Notes under the pieces: generated by a model
Seen by the model: only the letters and a program-made list of their open reading frames with translations
The model's database searches: none
What the model was told of the DNA's origin: nothing
NCBI GenBank assembly: GCA_016785225.1
Contig: JAFBJZ010000656.1
Location: 949,001 to 1,013,000, forward strand
Reading direction: 5' to 3'
Source of the DNA: Psettodes erumei
Taxonomy: Eukaryota; Chordata; Actinopteri; Pleuronectiformes; Psettodidae
DNA: 64,000 nucleotides
Program-made: the position numbers and the translations under genes
In this document: positions 37,458 to 48,499 of the stretch, in pieces
How positions within the stretch are numbered: position 1 is the stretch's first letter
How the letters are laid out: each line of letters starts with the position of its first letter

Positions 37458-37638
37458 GGGACATCCTTGTCGGGGTCTGCCCCGCGGGAGTCTGGCCAGC
37501 GATGCTCACCTCTCCGCCCCGGTGCTTCACCCGGAGTGCCGCGGTGGATGTCTTTAAAGGGATAACGTGCAGCATCGGACAGGCCCGGCGCAGAGGAAGA
37601 TCACGGGGGCGTGTGCGTGCGGACTCCACGATCGGCTC

Positions 37639-37661
37639 TGTGTGTGTGTGTGTGTGTGTGT
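37639..37661. repeat. (GT)n microsatellite
   Basis: About 11 GT units. Confidence 0.95.
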
Positions 37662-38270
37662 CCGTGCCTTTGCCCCGGTCCAGCCCAGTGATCACTGCCT
37701 CTCCGCCTGATGGTGACGCTGACATCGGCCGACGACGAGGAAATCGGAGCGGGGCAGGAATCGCTCGCGCGGGACGTCGGCCGCCCTCAGATGAGCACGG
37801 GCCCGCTCTCACACGCGAGCGCCATCGCTGACTGCTCTGAATATTATTCCAGTCGGCTAGGGCTGTCTCCCTGTCTCCCTGTCTCCCTGACAGTTTCATT
37901 CCGATTGGAATAATGTCAGTGGAATAATTCCGCCCCTCTCCCGCTCGCTCCTTGGGTGGCTGTGTCGCCGGTCGGCTCGCCGGATGATGTCACCTGTCTT
38001 CTGGGGTCTTATTAGCACCATTAAACCTTTCCACCCTTGACCCCCCCCCGTGATGGAGAGATGATTCTGAGGCTTTTAAGGACACTCAGCCAGAGGTTTA
38101 TCGTGGCCGACCTCAACTGCACCCCCGCTCTCACCTCGCTCTCTGGCTGCAGCCTGTCCGTCCAAATGCTGCATGTGGCAGGGACGTGTCTGTCGCCAGC
38201 AGTTGATGCCAAGCCAGGTAGCCCAGTGAGTTGAAAGTGGCGGCCAGCTGCTCCCGCGTCTGGCCCGCCC

Positions 38271-38292
38271 GCCTGCCTGCCTGCCTGCCTGC
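38271..38292. repeat. (CTGC)n tetranucleotide repeat
   Basis: Five CTGC units followed by short CTGACTGACT repeats. Confidence 0.9.
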
Positions 38293-38361
38293 ACGGCTGG
38301 CTGACTGACTGGATCTGTGGGTTGTGGTGAATTGGCAGCTGATTGACAAGCTTAATAACGC

Positions 38362-38362
<1 letters not shown>

Positions 38363-38399
<37 letters not shown>
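38363..38399. repeat. (GT)n microsatellite
   Basis: About 18 GT units. Confidence 0.95.
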
Positions 38400-38403
<4 letters not shown>

Positions 38404-40430
38404 ACCACTCCTGCTGCAGCTGCGGACTCAAACAGACCTTTTGGGGCAGGAGTGGAAACATGGTGATCCCACAGCAAGCTTTTTCTTTTCCTGCTTTTTT
38501 TTTTCCTTGCATGAAATGGAATTTTCATTAAAGCATTAGTTTATCCAAATTACACAACATCTCTTCTTATTTACCACTGGTGGAGCCAGCCGTGCAGGTT
38601 ATTTTGGTTTTAATTTGTGCTGGGTTTTTAGGCATTTTTTTTTCTGCCTCCATCCCAAAGCAGCAGGGGTGAAAGGAATTTTCATAGCTCGCAGCGTTCA
38701 GGAGCTTCTGCAGCCGTGCTAGCAGGCCCAAGAGGCTGCATCTAAGCACGGGCAAATTAAAATTCTGACCTGAACAGCACCAGATGAAAAGTTAAAGGAT
38801 CATCACGGTTGCAGCAACCAATCCCGAGGTATGCGTGAATGTCTGCAGCAAAGTTTATGGCCAATAGTCTCTCTGTCCCACAGTCTGCTCTTTAATTCTC
38901 ATAAAGCCGTGGGAATGTGTGCAGCAGAGAAGTTAGTTAAAAATAAAGATTTGATTAGAGGTTTTTGGAAGCTCCTGCAGAGCCGCACAACACGTCCAGC
39001 TCCCCGTGATACGCACGCCGACCTCGACGTGTAAAGTCTGCGGGATGTCCCTTTTAGCTCAGGTTTCTCCGCTGTGACGAACGCAGCTCCACGCCCCTCA
39101 TTGTTTTCAGCATGTAAAGCAGGAAGTCCAGACCTCAGAAGGTGCTGCGTCCCGGCACTAATCGCCATCATGGTGGCATTCAGGTCCTCCGGCAGCTTTA
39201 TTACCTCCCTGAGGGAAACCCTTTTAATGTGATTTGCCTCTACGGCCGAGATAGCGTCCTCTTAATGGAGGCTCCTCGCACATTGGATGATGGCCTGACT
39301 TGCCCTGCATGGACACGAGCCCATTACCGTCAGCCCCCCCCCCCGGGTCCCGCCAGAGCGAAGCCGGGACAAAGCCCGTCACTGTTCTCCGGTCTCGGCT
39401 GAATCGAGCGCTCGCCGCTGCATCACGGGTTCCCACCACGGGGGCCCTCTGTGTGTGAGGCTGCTATCTGGCTGATCAGGCCACGTCACGTAGAAGGAGC
39501 GGCGGCGGGAGATTGGCCACGGTCTGCCCACGCTTCTCACACCTTGGATGAACAAACGGAAGCTTAGATTAAACAGATTATTGATTTGTACCCTCATGCA
39601 ATCCAACAGCATGTACAAAAGAGAAACTGAGGCTCAGAATAATATATTGATGCAAACATAAGCATGAAATGCACGCACTGCTCCTGATGATCCTGATGGT
39701 GATGGATGGGGGCGTGGCAGGCCGCCGAAGGACGCGTCCTCCGGCTGCGCGTGCGAGAGAACGGATGACGGGGTTGAGACGCAGAGCGGGTGGGCGCGGG
39801 TGGGGAGGGTGGGTGGGTGAGGAGGCTCGATGATTACGTGATCAGAAACCAACCTGACCCTTAGCCGCAGCAGGTCGAAGGTGAAAGGTCAGTGGCAGGG
39901 AGAGCAGGAAAAATCACAGCATCATTGACCCGTGGGAGTCACGTCTGTCAGTGAATGATCTGTTCTGGTTCTAAAAATAGAAGATAAATGTAAAAAGAAT
40001 ATTATAAGACCATTTGGTTTTACATCCTTTACTTCTATTGACAAACTTCAATTTCCTAAACCGGAGTGGTGCAGATCATTCATGTGACTTTTCTGTCTCT
40101 TTTAATCTGTTCACCATTAATCTATAAGCGGGTTATAATTAAGCCATCCCTCTGTTTAAGTGTGCGTTCAGCTTCAGCGTGTGCGTGCACCGCGGTCGTT
40201 CTGATGATGCCGTGTCGGTCCCTCTCACATTTTCCTCCGCCACGTCTTTTATTTTTTTTCTTCTTGTTTACCTAAGAGGAGACCTGAGCTAAGGCGAGGC
40301 CTTAAAATGGATCAAAGCCGAGCTGTGAAATATGAATGGCTTGATTGTTATTCCGCAGGAGAGCGCTGCCGGGTCACGGTGGAGGCGAGCCACGTCAGCG
40401 CCGTGGGTGCGACCCGCATCCTGACCAAGT

Positions 40431-40451
40431 TTCTTCTTCTTCTTCTTCTTC
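40431..40451. repeat. (TTC)n trinucleotide repeat
   Basis: About seven TTC units. Confidence 0.9.
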
Positions 40452-42071
40452 GTCCGTCTCGCTTGGCCGCTCAGCTCTCACTTCTCTGGGCTCTTCATCA
40501 CAGATCCTGTCCTCTCCTATGATTAAATAAATCACTGGGACCCGTGTCATAATTCAATAGAAACATTTCTGATATTTATTTGCAGCTCGGGAGCGCTGGG
40601 AGTTGTGTCTTCTTTGTGTGTTTTTATGTGACGCTATTTAAAAAATGGCAGGGAGCAAGAGGGCTGGGATCAGACGCAGCTCTCAGACGAATGTGCTTCA
40701 CACTCTCCTTGACCTTTTGCGAGCGCGCGTTCTAAAACAGGATTCAGTTGTGTCTTTGTGCTGATGACAAAGAAAGTCTTCCTCACAGTTCAGGCTTTCT
40801 TCCACACTCCTTTCTCCCTCTGTTGCAGAACAGCTGCTTTAATTTGGAGCGCAGGCTGAAATGAAGGTGCCTTTACATAAGTTTTTGGTTTTTTTTAACT
40901 CCTCTCTGTTCTTCTAAGGCAGAAGTGAAAATCACAGCAAATATCCCATAACCACTGCTCATCCACCCACTAGGAATAAATTGCTCTCCAGCGGTGTGTG
41001 AGAGATGCGCAATCATCAACCCCGACTGGGCTCACGCGTGGAGACGAGGCGGTGATGCCTCACAACTTTCCTTTAAATGTGACACTAACTTCGGCGTTTA
41101 TGCTAAAATATCACCAGCTTCACGCTGACTGTTTCAAACGGGCTCCTGTGCCTCGCCAACGAGGTGGGATAGTTTGCCCACGGGGTCCCGTGTGCCGTTC
41201 CATTACGTGACGCTCATGCGGAGGGAAGTCCGTTGCCGTGTGGTGCCCTGGCAACGCAAATGTCCTTATCTGTCCGGGGTGAGCAATGGCCGCGGCTCGG
41301 AGCGCGGCCGGGCCTCCCCTCTGACCCCTGAATATCTGCCCCTCTCTCGACCTCAACACTGTCCCGTAACAAAGCACTCATACGTACTGTATGTGTCATT
41401 GTCAGGTGACCTCTAGTGGCTGTAGTGATTATGATGGGGGCTCAGGTCAGGTGACTGGAGTTTGGGGGGGGGCAAGACTCCGCTCCGCCCCCTGACTGCC
41501 TGTTTGCTGTTGTAGCCAAGATGGCCGAGGTCCTCTAACCTTAACACTGTATTTATGTTAACCCAAGCCGCAGTCCTTTAGCAAACTGGTGTTCCTCAAC
41601 CCCTAGGGGGGTTGCATCACTGTTACCGTGACGACAGCGATACGGCACAGACAGTCGGATTTCTTCCCAGGGTCTCATGAACGTGTGCACCACATTTCAT
41701 CCGGGGGTTCGGCGCGTGTCCCTGTGCGTGTGACGCCCTCCTGTACATTGGCATTTAGATGCCGAACATGGCGCTGAGAAATATGACCTGAGCCGCACTA
41801 ACGAATCCCCGCCGTCGTCTCATTTCATTAAGTGTGCATACAACGGAATACATCACGCTGCATCACTTTCCATTTGGATGAGCGCCCGCCGCTTCTGTTT
41901 GCTTATGTACTCCATGTAGAATCTGACCTTCGCTCAATCTGATGGTATTTTGATAATTGCATCAGCGCTGAGATCCGTTTAATGAGACTGTGCGGGATTA
42001 AATACTGTTTGCCATCAAAGAAGAAAGAGAGGAACAAAACAAGCCAAACAGACGCAGCCCTCTGCGCACAT

Positions 42072-42136
42072 GTGTGTGGTCCGGTCGGTGCGATGCGTGT
42101 GCGCGCGCGTGTGTGGTCCGGTCGGTGCGATGCGTG
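42072..42136. repeat. Tandem duplication, 37-bp period
   Basis: A 28-bp block containing GTGGTCCGGTCGGTGCGATG is present at 42072-42099 and again, identical, at 42109-42136, separated by a GC-alternating spacer. Confidence 0.9.
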
Positions 42137-45100
42137 CGTGCGACTCTGCGATGTGGTAATCATTTAGATTCAGGGAGGAATCTGCCCATTAGTGTCACAT
42201 GGTGAGCAGGCTGATATCCTCCGGGTCACATGGCTCGGGAGAAATTGAGCGGGCTAAGATATACAGTGCAGTTTAAATTAATTGGGAAGCACTTCAGTAG
42301 CTTTTCAAACATTAACCGCAAATGGCGGAGTTTATACTGAGGGTCGTTCCTGCTCTTCAAACACGCAGGGCGGGCGGGCGGGGGGGTAGTAGAAAATGGT
42401 TATTGTTTAAACATTCATCTCATTTGAGCTGCTCCAGCTGTATCTACAGTGGATATGTGGGGCGAGTCTCCCCAAAGGTAGTTATCATTTTTGCTGTGTG
42501 TGTGTGTGTGTGTGTGCGTGCCATAAATTGTGGCTTGGGCCTTTGTTTACTGAAGAGAGGAGCAGGCCTTTATTTTAGAAGGGGTATTATCGGAGTCAGT
42601 ACTTAGATTTCATTCCCCCGGCTCTGCACGTATATATTTAATATGCCGTACTTAGAAATCCTAATCCCGCCCGTTTCTTTCGGCTCCACCTCACTGTTTA
42701 TATGTCGCTGCTGCTGCGCGGCCAACACTTTCTCCGTCCGTCCCGCACGACGAGCCTCAGGGCGGCCTCATCCCCTGTCGTCGGGTTTGTGCGTGGATTA
42801 ATCAGCTCAGTGTTTGACACAGTTCCTCCCACAGCCCAAGTGCGCCGCACATGTCCTCGGCTCCTTGCGTCCCCGGACAGGATGAGCAGGAGCATGAGGT
42901 GAAGAGAGCAGATGTGGGGAAATAAACCCCGAATGAGCGCTGCCTTAACTTGTTCGCGGAGAGGAAGTGCGCCTTCGTTTGTGTGTTGAGAGAGGGAGGC
43001 CTCCTGACGTCACGGCCGTCGCCGCCGCTTCCTCCTCTATGCGAATTGGGTGTGGCACCTTTGGGTGGGGGAGGGGGGGTATTCAGGCGACGTTGCGGGA
43101 GGAATTTTTCATGTTTCTCCAGGACCTACGGCAAACAGCACAACATACAGTTCACTAAATCAAACAGAAGTCGATTCCAGCGCAAACTCCGCGTCGCGTC
43201 GCATCGCATCACATCACATCGTGATCCGTGCTGTGCGCCGCAGATAAGTCCTGGGGTTGGTTTGGTCCTGTTTGGATCACCAGATGTGTGCAGCTGACGG
43301 CACATGGTCCATCACAGAAGAGGACGTGAAATTCACTTTCAAATAGTTTCCTGGAATTGTTGAAAGCTTTCGGCGCTCGCGCCCATTGTGTTATGTGGCA
43401 GACCCCGCCCGTCTGGCAGCTCGACAGTTTAAAACACACAATCGTAATTTAGAACATTTATTTGCAGATGCGCGTTGGCTCTGGTCCGACGTCTATAAAA
43501 GTGTTGTGTTGCCTGCCACGGTGCTGCTGTTTGTTTTACAGTAGATGGCCATGAAATATTACCTCATACAGGAAGCCAGTAAAACAAACAAGGAGACAGT
43601 TGATGATTAAGGTCATATTTTGTGTAAAATAACACAAAAATTATATTCATGATCACTCTCTCAGTGAATATTTTGATAGTATGACAGTATTTGAAAGGGA
43701 TTCAGACGCACTTGATTTCCACATGACAAGTTGTGAATTGATCCATTCACTTTTAATATGCCATGACGATGGATGTTCTCAGTTAAGGTTGAGCTGGGCT
43801 TCTTACACAAGTGGCCCTTTGGGTTGTCTCTGCTGTAGGTTGTTTTATATACATTACAGAAGAGGACGTTTCTCTCCCACATGTGGACTCCCTGAGCAGT
43901 GACCTCCGCCCCTCGGTGGAGGCACTGAGTCGATGCGGCGGAAAGTTTGGGAAATTCAGCAAAATTCAGAGACGGCGGAGCAGTGAGCTGGAAGACGGTT
44001 TTCAAGGATAAAAGGAGGCGCCGCAGGCGCGATGGATGACACCTTTGACCCCCACCCTCAGCTCGATCTTTTGTAGCGTTCTGTAACTGATCAAAGATGG
44101 CGCTGGATGAGAGTGAGCGGCTGGCCCACCTGACTGGACTGGGAGGTTGCGTCTGTCGGAAAGGCGACTGCGGCGCGTGTCTCCTGCGAAGGTGGGCTGC
44201 GCCTTCCCAAACGAACGAGTCCCGGAGGAGACGCCTCATTGGCAAAAGTGACGTGAGGAGTCAGCACAAATGGACAGCTGTGCTGAGGTCAAGCACCCGC
44301 GTCCGTCCAAATACCAGAATTAAGAGAAAGGCGTGTCAGATATTCATGAATAAATGAAAAAAAACGAAAATGAAGAAGAAGGAACGCAGGAAGTGCACGT
44401 CCGTTACGCAGCTCCACATTTTTTGCGAGGCTGGCCACAACCTGGTCCGAGTTACGTGTCGGGGAGCCCTAATGGTGCAGACAAAGTGTGTTTTAATCAT
44501 GTACCAAACAATTTAACACAAGACACAGACCATTAACCTGAGATTAGAGTCGTTCTTCTGCTGCTAACGACGGCTCTGCTTTGCATCCAAGCAAATGAAC
44601 ATCAGTCACTGTAAAACAAGCACAGCTGAGGCTTTTCATACAGTGGGGATGGAGACGTCCGTGCTCTCCGCTCTCCAGATGAAATGTGCATCGCTGCAGG
44701 CCTCCTGTGCTGTAAATCTTCCATTCTGCACTCAAAGTAGCACGGTGAGTTATTTGGCTTCTGCTGTGATTAGGTAAAAGGGAGCGTTTTGCTACCAAAC
44801 TGTCCCACATGTCAAATAAAGAGAGTTCTTGCATGACTTTTATTTTCACTCTGGGACAATGGCTGTGCCTCCGACGGTCCCACTGGCCTTGTTTTGTTTC
44901 TTTTGGCCGGCCCCGGCTCGGCCCGTGCGGCTGTTCATTTGGGCTGAGCTGAGCCACATTGTTGCTCACATTTGGAAAAAAGGCACCACCTTTCTTCTCA
45001 TTCTCATCACACTGGACACACAAAAAAAAAACGCAGTCAGAGGAAACCGGGGACACAATTTCAGGAAGTTTTCTTTGGCCTGTGAGAGAGGACTAGAGAG

Positions 45101-45658
45101 GAGATTTTTTTTTTCTGAGATCCATTTTTAGTAGCGCAGAGGTTTCGGGGGAGGACAAGGAGCGCCTGGCTGAGGCCGCAACATGTGTGCTTCGTGCCTC
45201 TTGACTGGATGCGGTCCTGGTCTCGAGGCATGCAGGAAATGGTTTGCGCAGTCCAGCTAACAGGTGCAAGTTTTCTCACTAACAAACGGCCCCAGCATTT
45301 CCCATCGAGCACTCGGGGGGTTCTCCTGTTTTTCTTATGCTGGTCTAATTGGGATATCGTTCAAAGCTGTCCACGTAAGACCTGTGTTTTGTGTTTTTTT
45401 TTTGGCGGTGTTGTTGCCGTAGCTTGAAAAGCAGAGTCCTTCCTTCCCAGCGGATAGCAAACCATTATCCTGTGGCCTGCGCTCTGCGCTGAGCAATATA
45501 AACATCCTCGTGCATGCTTTGAATGAATCACGCTTCCTTGGAAAGTGCGGGTGTATACAGTCAGCAAGCCCGAGTTCACAGCAGAGATAGATGGATAGAT
45601 AGATTAGTGATCACTGACTTCACTCTCGTCTCTGACTCTTTCTGTCTCTCTTCTCCAG

Positions 45659-45730
45659 GGACCTGAAGAATAATTTGATAAGCACAGTGGAGCCCGGGGC
45701 CTTCCGCGGTCTGCTGGCTCTGAGGAGACT
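45659..45730 (+). CDS. adgra2: adgra2 exon 3: leucine-rich repeat 2
   Basis: A 72-bp exon between TCTCCAG and GTAAGT, phase 2 at both ends, encoding residues 97-120. It reads DLKNNLISTVEPGAFRGLLA, matching the second repeat of ADGRA2/3 (the motif NN.IST..PGAF is shared). No stop, no indel, and both splice sites are strong. Confidence 0.93.
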
Positions 45731-47306
45731 GTAAGTACGATGAAGCCTTGTAATAGCTTTCTCCAGGGGACACGGGGACATGTCCTCTGGCTTTAGAGAC
45801 AACTAGAATGAGTGTCTTAGCCGCAGAGCGAGGAGAGCGCCGTTTCGGGCTCTGCTGAACTCGTCTCGTCCAGGCACAGATACGCACATTCACAAGTGAG
45901 AGCTGTGATTTGGGGGGTGCTTCATGTTTTGCCAGAGGGCACATCACATACGGTTATCTATCTGGCTATAGATCCGATCGCCTGTTTTTCGGCACATTTC
46001 CGAGTTAAGCATGAGAAAACCCGGCGTGGAAGCGCTAAAAATTGACAAGAAAGGTTTTTACTGCCTGGCTCACGTCGGAAGGTTGGCGGATCAGTAAAAA
46101 TAAAATGCGCTGGAAAAAGATTGCTGAAGAGGAGGAAGATAACAGAGCTGCAAACCTTTATTTATTATGTCATCCCGTGGCAACGGCGTCTTGGCGCCCA
46201 GCTGGAAAAATAGCGCCATCAGCTGTTTATCAATGCACGCAAGCTCTATTATGCACTTAACGGTAATAGACGCAACTGTTAGGTGAAATATAGTTTAAGA
46301 GTAGCGCAGGTCTGCAAAGTGACACGGAAATCAGTTGATGCGTTCGCTCACATTCACTACAAACTGCGACACGACCGCCATTACTGTCCATTCGTCGTCA
46401 AAGCACTGAGCTCTGCTTTCCTTGGAGAAGAAGCTGGACGTTGAAATAAAGAAACACAGACGTGATGAACAGCCCGTCACCGATGTCAACAATGTGCGAC
46501 ATGTGCCTTCCTCAGTGCAGTGAAGCAGGTGAAAGGAATATTTGCACGCTGAAGTTGCACAGAGCAGCGAGTCTCACGAGCTCGCTCGCGACGCAGACCT
46601 GCGCGAAGCCGAGGTGCGGTGTCCAGGAGGAGTTTTTTCCCCCTTCCCTTGCTTCTGGCCAACTCTCCTCCTCGAGCGATGCTCTCAACGACCGCTCTCC
46701 TCCTGGCTTTCCACATATAGGCTTCAGAATGAGTGACACGACTGCAGCCCCGTAGTTAGCGGGATCCGGGCTGGCAGGGGACGCAAACGGCGAGTTAGCC
46801 CGGCTGATTCGGGGCGCGTGTGCGCCAGGCTCGGGGAGCAGCAGAGTGCTAATTTAAGTGCTCCCCAACTGGTGATTACTCGAGTGCTCTGCTTATTTTC
46901 CCACAGCTGCTCCGGCAAAGCGGCTCTTTAATTACAGAGCGCCGGGGCACGGAGCCACGGACGCGACAGCGCCCGCTGCATTTGCACGCGTGCGCGTTCG
47001 CGCGCGCGCCAGCAGCGGTTACGCGAGGAGCAAAGGGTTACGGAAGGTCAGGACGTATATTCCAGGACGCAGAAGAGATGAATGCGCGTGACACCGGTTT
47101 ACTAACACAGCTGTTTAAGTTCCCTGTGTTTTGAGAAGGCAGGCATGCGTGGAAACTGATACTAACACAGACACAGGCACATTTTTGCAGATGATTTCTA
47201 TTTGGTGCTGTCTCTTGTTTTGACCGCACTATCAGTGAAATTTATGTTAACTACATTAGCTGCTGGCCCGATCTTCTCTCTCCATCTTTTTTTTTTGTCC
47301 TCGCAG
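45731..47306 (+). other. adgra2: adgra2 intron 3 (1.58 kb)
   Basis: GTAAGT to CCTCGCAG with a T-rich tract before the acceptor. Nothing else recognised; an alternating GC stretch lies near 46985-47010. Confidence 0.88.
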
Positions 47307-47378
47307 GGACTTATCCAACAACAGGATCGGCTGTCTCTCCCCCGAAATGTTCCTCGATCTGGGCAACCTCTCAAAACT
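47307..47378 (+). CDS. adgra2: adgra2 exon 4: leucine-rich repeat 3
   Basis: A 72-bp exon, phase 2 at both ends, encoding residues 121-144. It reads DLSNNRIGCLSPEMFLDLGN. The Cys130 in the NNRIGCL motif is a hallmark shared with mammalian ADGRA2 and ADGRA3. A sequon NLS lies at 141-143. It is followed by GTGAGT and the short intron 4. Confidence 0.93.
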
Positions 47379-47553
47379 GTGAGTGATCCCTGCGTTGAAA
47401 ACATGAAATGCAGCGCTCTGTGCGAGATTTGCCCCATACAGAGAATGCAGCGTTTCTTATGGCTTCGGGAATGTTCAACAAAATAGAGTAGCAGTGTTGT
47501 TGCTGGTGAAGAGTGGTCTGTTTCTGAATGTGCGAGTGTTTTCTTTTCCCCAG
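47379..47553 (+). other. adgra2: adgra2 intron 4 (175 bp)
   Basis: The shortest intron of the region, GTGAGT to TTCCCCAG. Its size is typical of compact fish introns and contrasts with the 6-10 kb introns beside it. Confidence 0.92.
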
Positions 47554-47625
47554 GAATTTGTCTGGGAACATCTTCTCCACCCTGACCATGGGACTCTTCA
47601 CGCACCTCGTGGCTCTCAGAGTGCT
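47554..47625 (+). CDS. adgra2: adgra2 exon 5: leucine-rich repeat 4
   Basis: A 72-bp exon between CCCCAG and GTAAGG, phase 2 at both ends, encoding residues 145-168. It reads NLSGNIFSTLTMGLFTHLVA. The start N(L/I)SGNIFS is highly characteristic of the fourth ADGRA2 repeat and contains a sequon at 146-148. Well supported. Confidence 0.93.
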
Positions 47626-48335
47626 GTAAGGCAAAACACGCAGCCTGTGCACGCGCACACGAAATACACTCAGTGATTTAAAGAGTGAGATGATGCCTCA
47701 GTTGTTATTGTTCAGCGTACAGCAGCAAAGTCACTGCAGGTATTCTCTCTTATTATCGCAGGATTAGCACAGGTGTAACTAAAGGCATTAACCGGGGCTG
47801 CGTTCCATGTAGCTGGGCCAGGAAGCCTGAACCTGCACCCTGGAACTGGCACACGCGAATGGAACCGAGCCATGGTTCATATTATCAATTACACCTGTGT
47901 TTTCCTCCTACGGCCTGTGCGAACCACAAACGCTGCTTTCAAACGGGACTCGCGAGCTCGTGGGAATGACTTGAATGCTTGGCGTTGACGTGGTTGAACT
48001 GTGAGAGCACGACTGCTTGGCAACAGCCACAGAAGCTGACGGTTCAGCAGGCTAGCAGTCAGGTAAAAAAAAAAAAAATACAATGCATTAACTTACCGTC
48101 CAGCGAGTGTGAACTTCCATGTTCTCTGCCATTTCTGAAAAACGTGGGCAAACACAACTCGTAAATTCAGAGCCTCATGAAAATGACGAGGTCGCAAATA
48201 CCCCAAAAGGGGGCGTGTCACAGGGACTCTTCTCGCGAACACGGCGAACGCGACCCCAATTGAAAGCAGCGAAACACCGGCTGAATTAAATTTTGAAAAA
48301 AAACAAATTAAACTGTATGCTCTTTTCCCCATCAG
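47626..48335 (+). other. adgra2: adgra2 intron 5 (710 bp)
   Basis: GTAAGG to CCCCATCAG. An A-run lies near 48066-48078. No internal feature recognised. Confidence 0.9.
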
Positions 48336-48499
48336 GCACTTCCACACTGAGACCTTGTTCTGTGACTGTCAGCTAAGGTGGCTGCTCCTCTGGGCCCGAA
48401 GCAACTCGGTGAGGATCGGGAACGACACGGTGTGCGTGTTCCCCAACTACCTACACGGCCTGGAGTTTCGCAACCTGCGCGAACAGCAGCTCCGATGCG
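48336..48499 (+). CDS. adgra2: adgra2 exon 6: LRR C-terminal cap
   Basis: A 164-bp exon that starts in phase 2 and ends in phase 1 (TGCG|GTAAGG), encoding residues 169-223. It forms the cysteine cap that closes the repeat solenoid: Cys178, Cys180, Cys202 and Cys223, in the CxC...C...C order of the family, with the Trp-rich core CDCQLRWLLLWA. A sequon NDT lies at 198-200. The change of phase from 2 to 1 marks the end of the repeat-exon series. The LRWLL.WA core favours ADGRA2 over ADGRA3. Confidence 0.93.

Larger units (their letters stand above)
37355..45658 (+). other. adgra2: adgra2 intron 2 (about 8.3 kb)
   Basis: GTGAGT to CTTCTCCAG. Contains GT tracts at 37414-37457, 37639-37661, 38363-38399 and 42495-42516, a CTGC tract at 38271-38292, a TTC tract at 40431-40451 and a 37-bp tandem duplication at 42072-42136. 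No nested gene is supported; the open frames on both strands are not protein-like. Confidence 0.85.

Noticed and set aside
44097..44204. ATG with good context opening a Cys-rich frame (MALDESERLAHLTGLGG)
   Set aside because: Short, unmatched to any family I know and without a convincing downstream donor; inside adgra2 intron 2.
43661..44245. 194-codon - strand frame in intron 2
   Set aside because: No recognisable domain and no supporting splice or start context; a chance frame is more likely.
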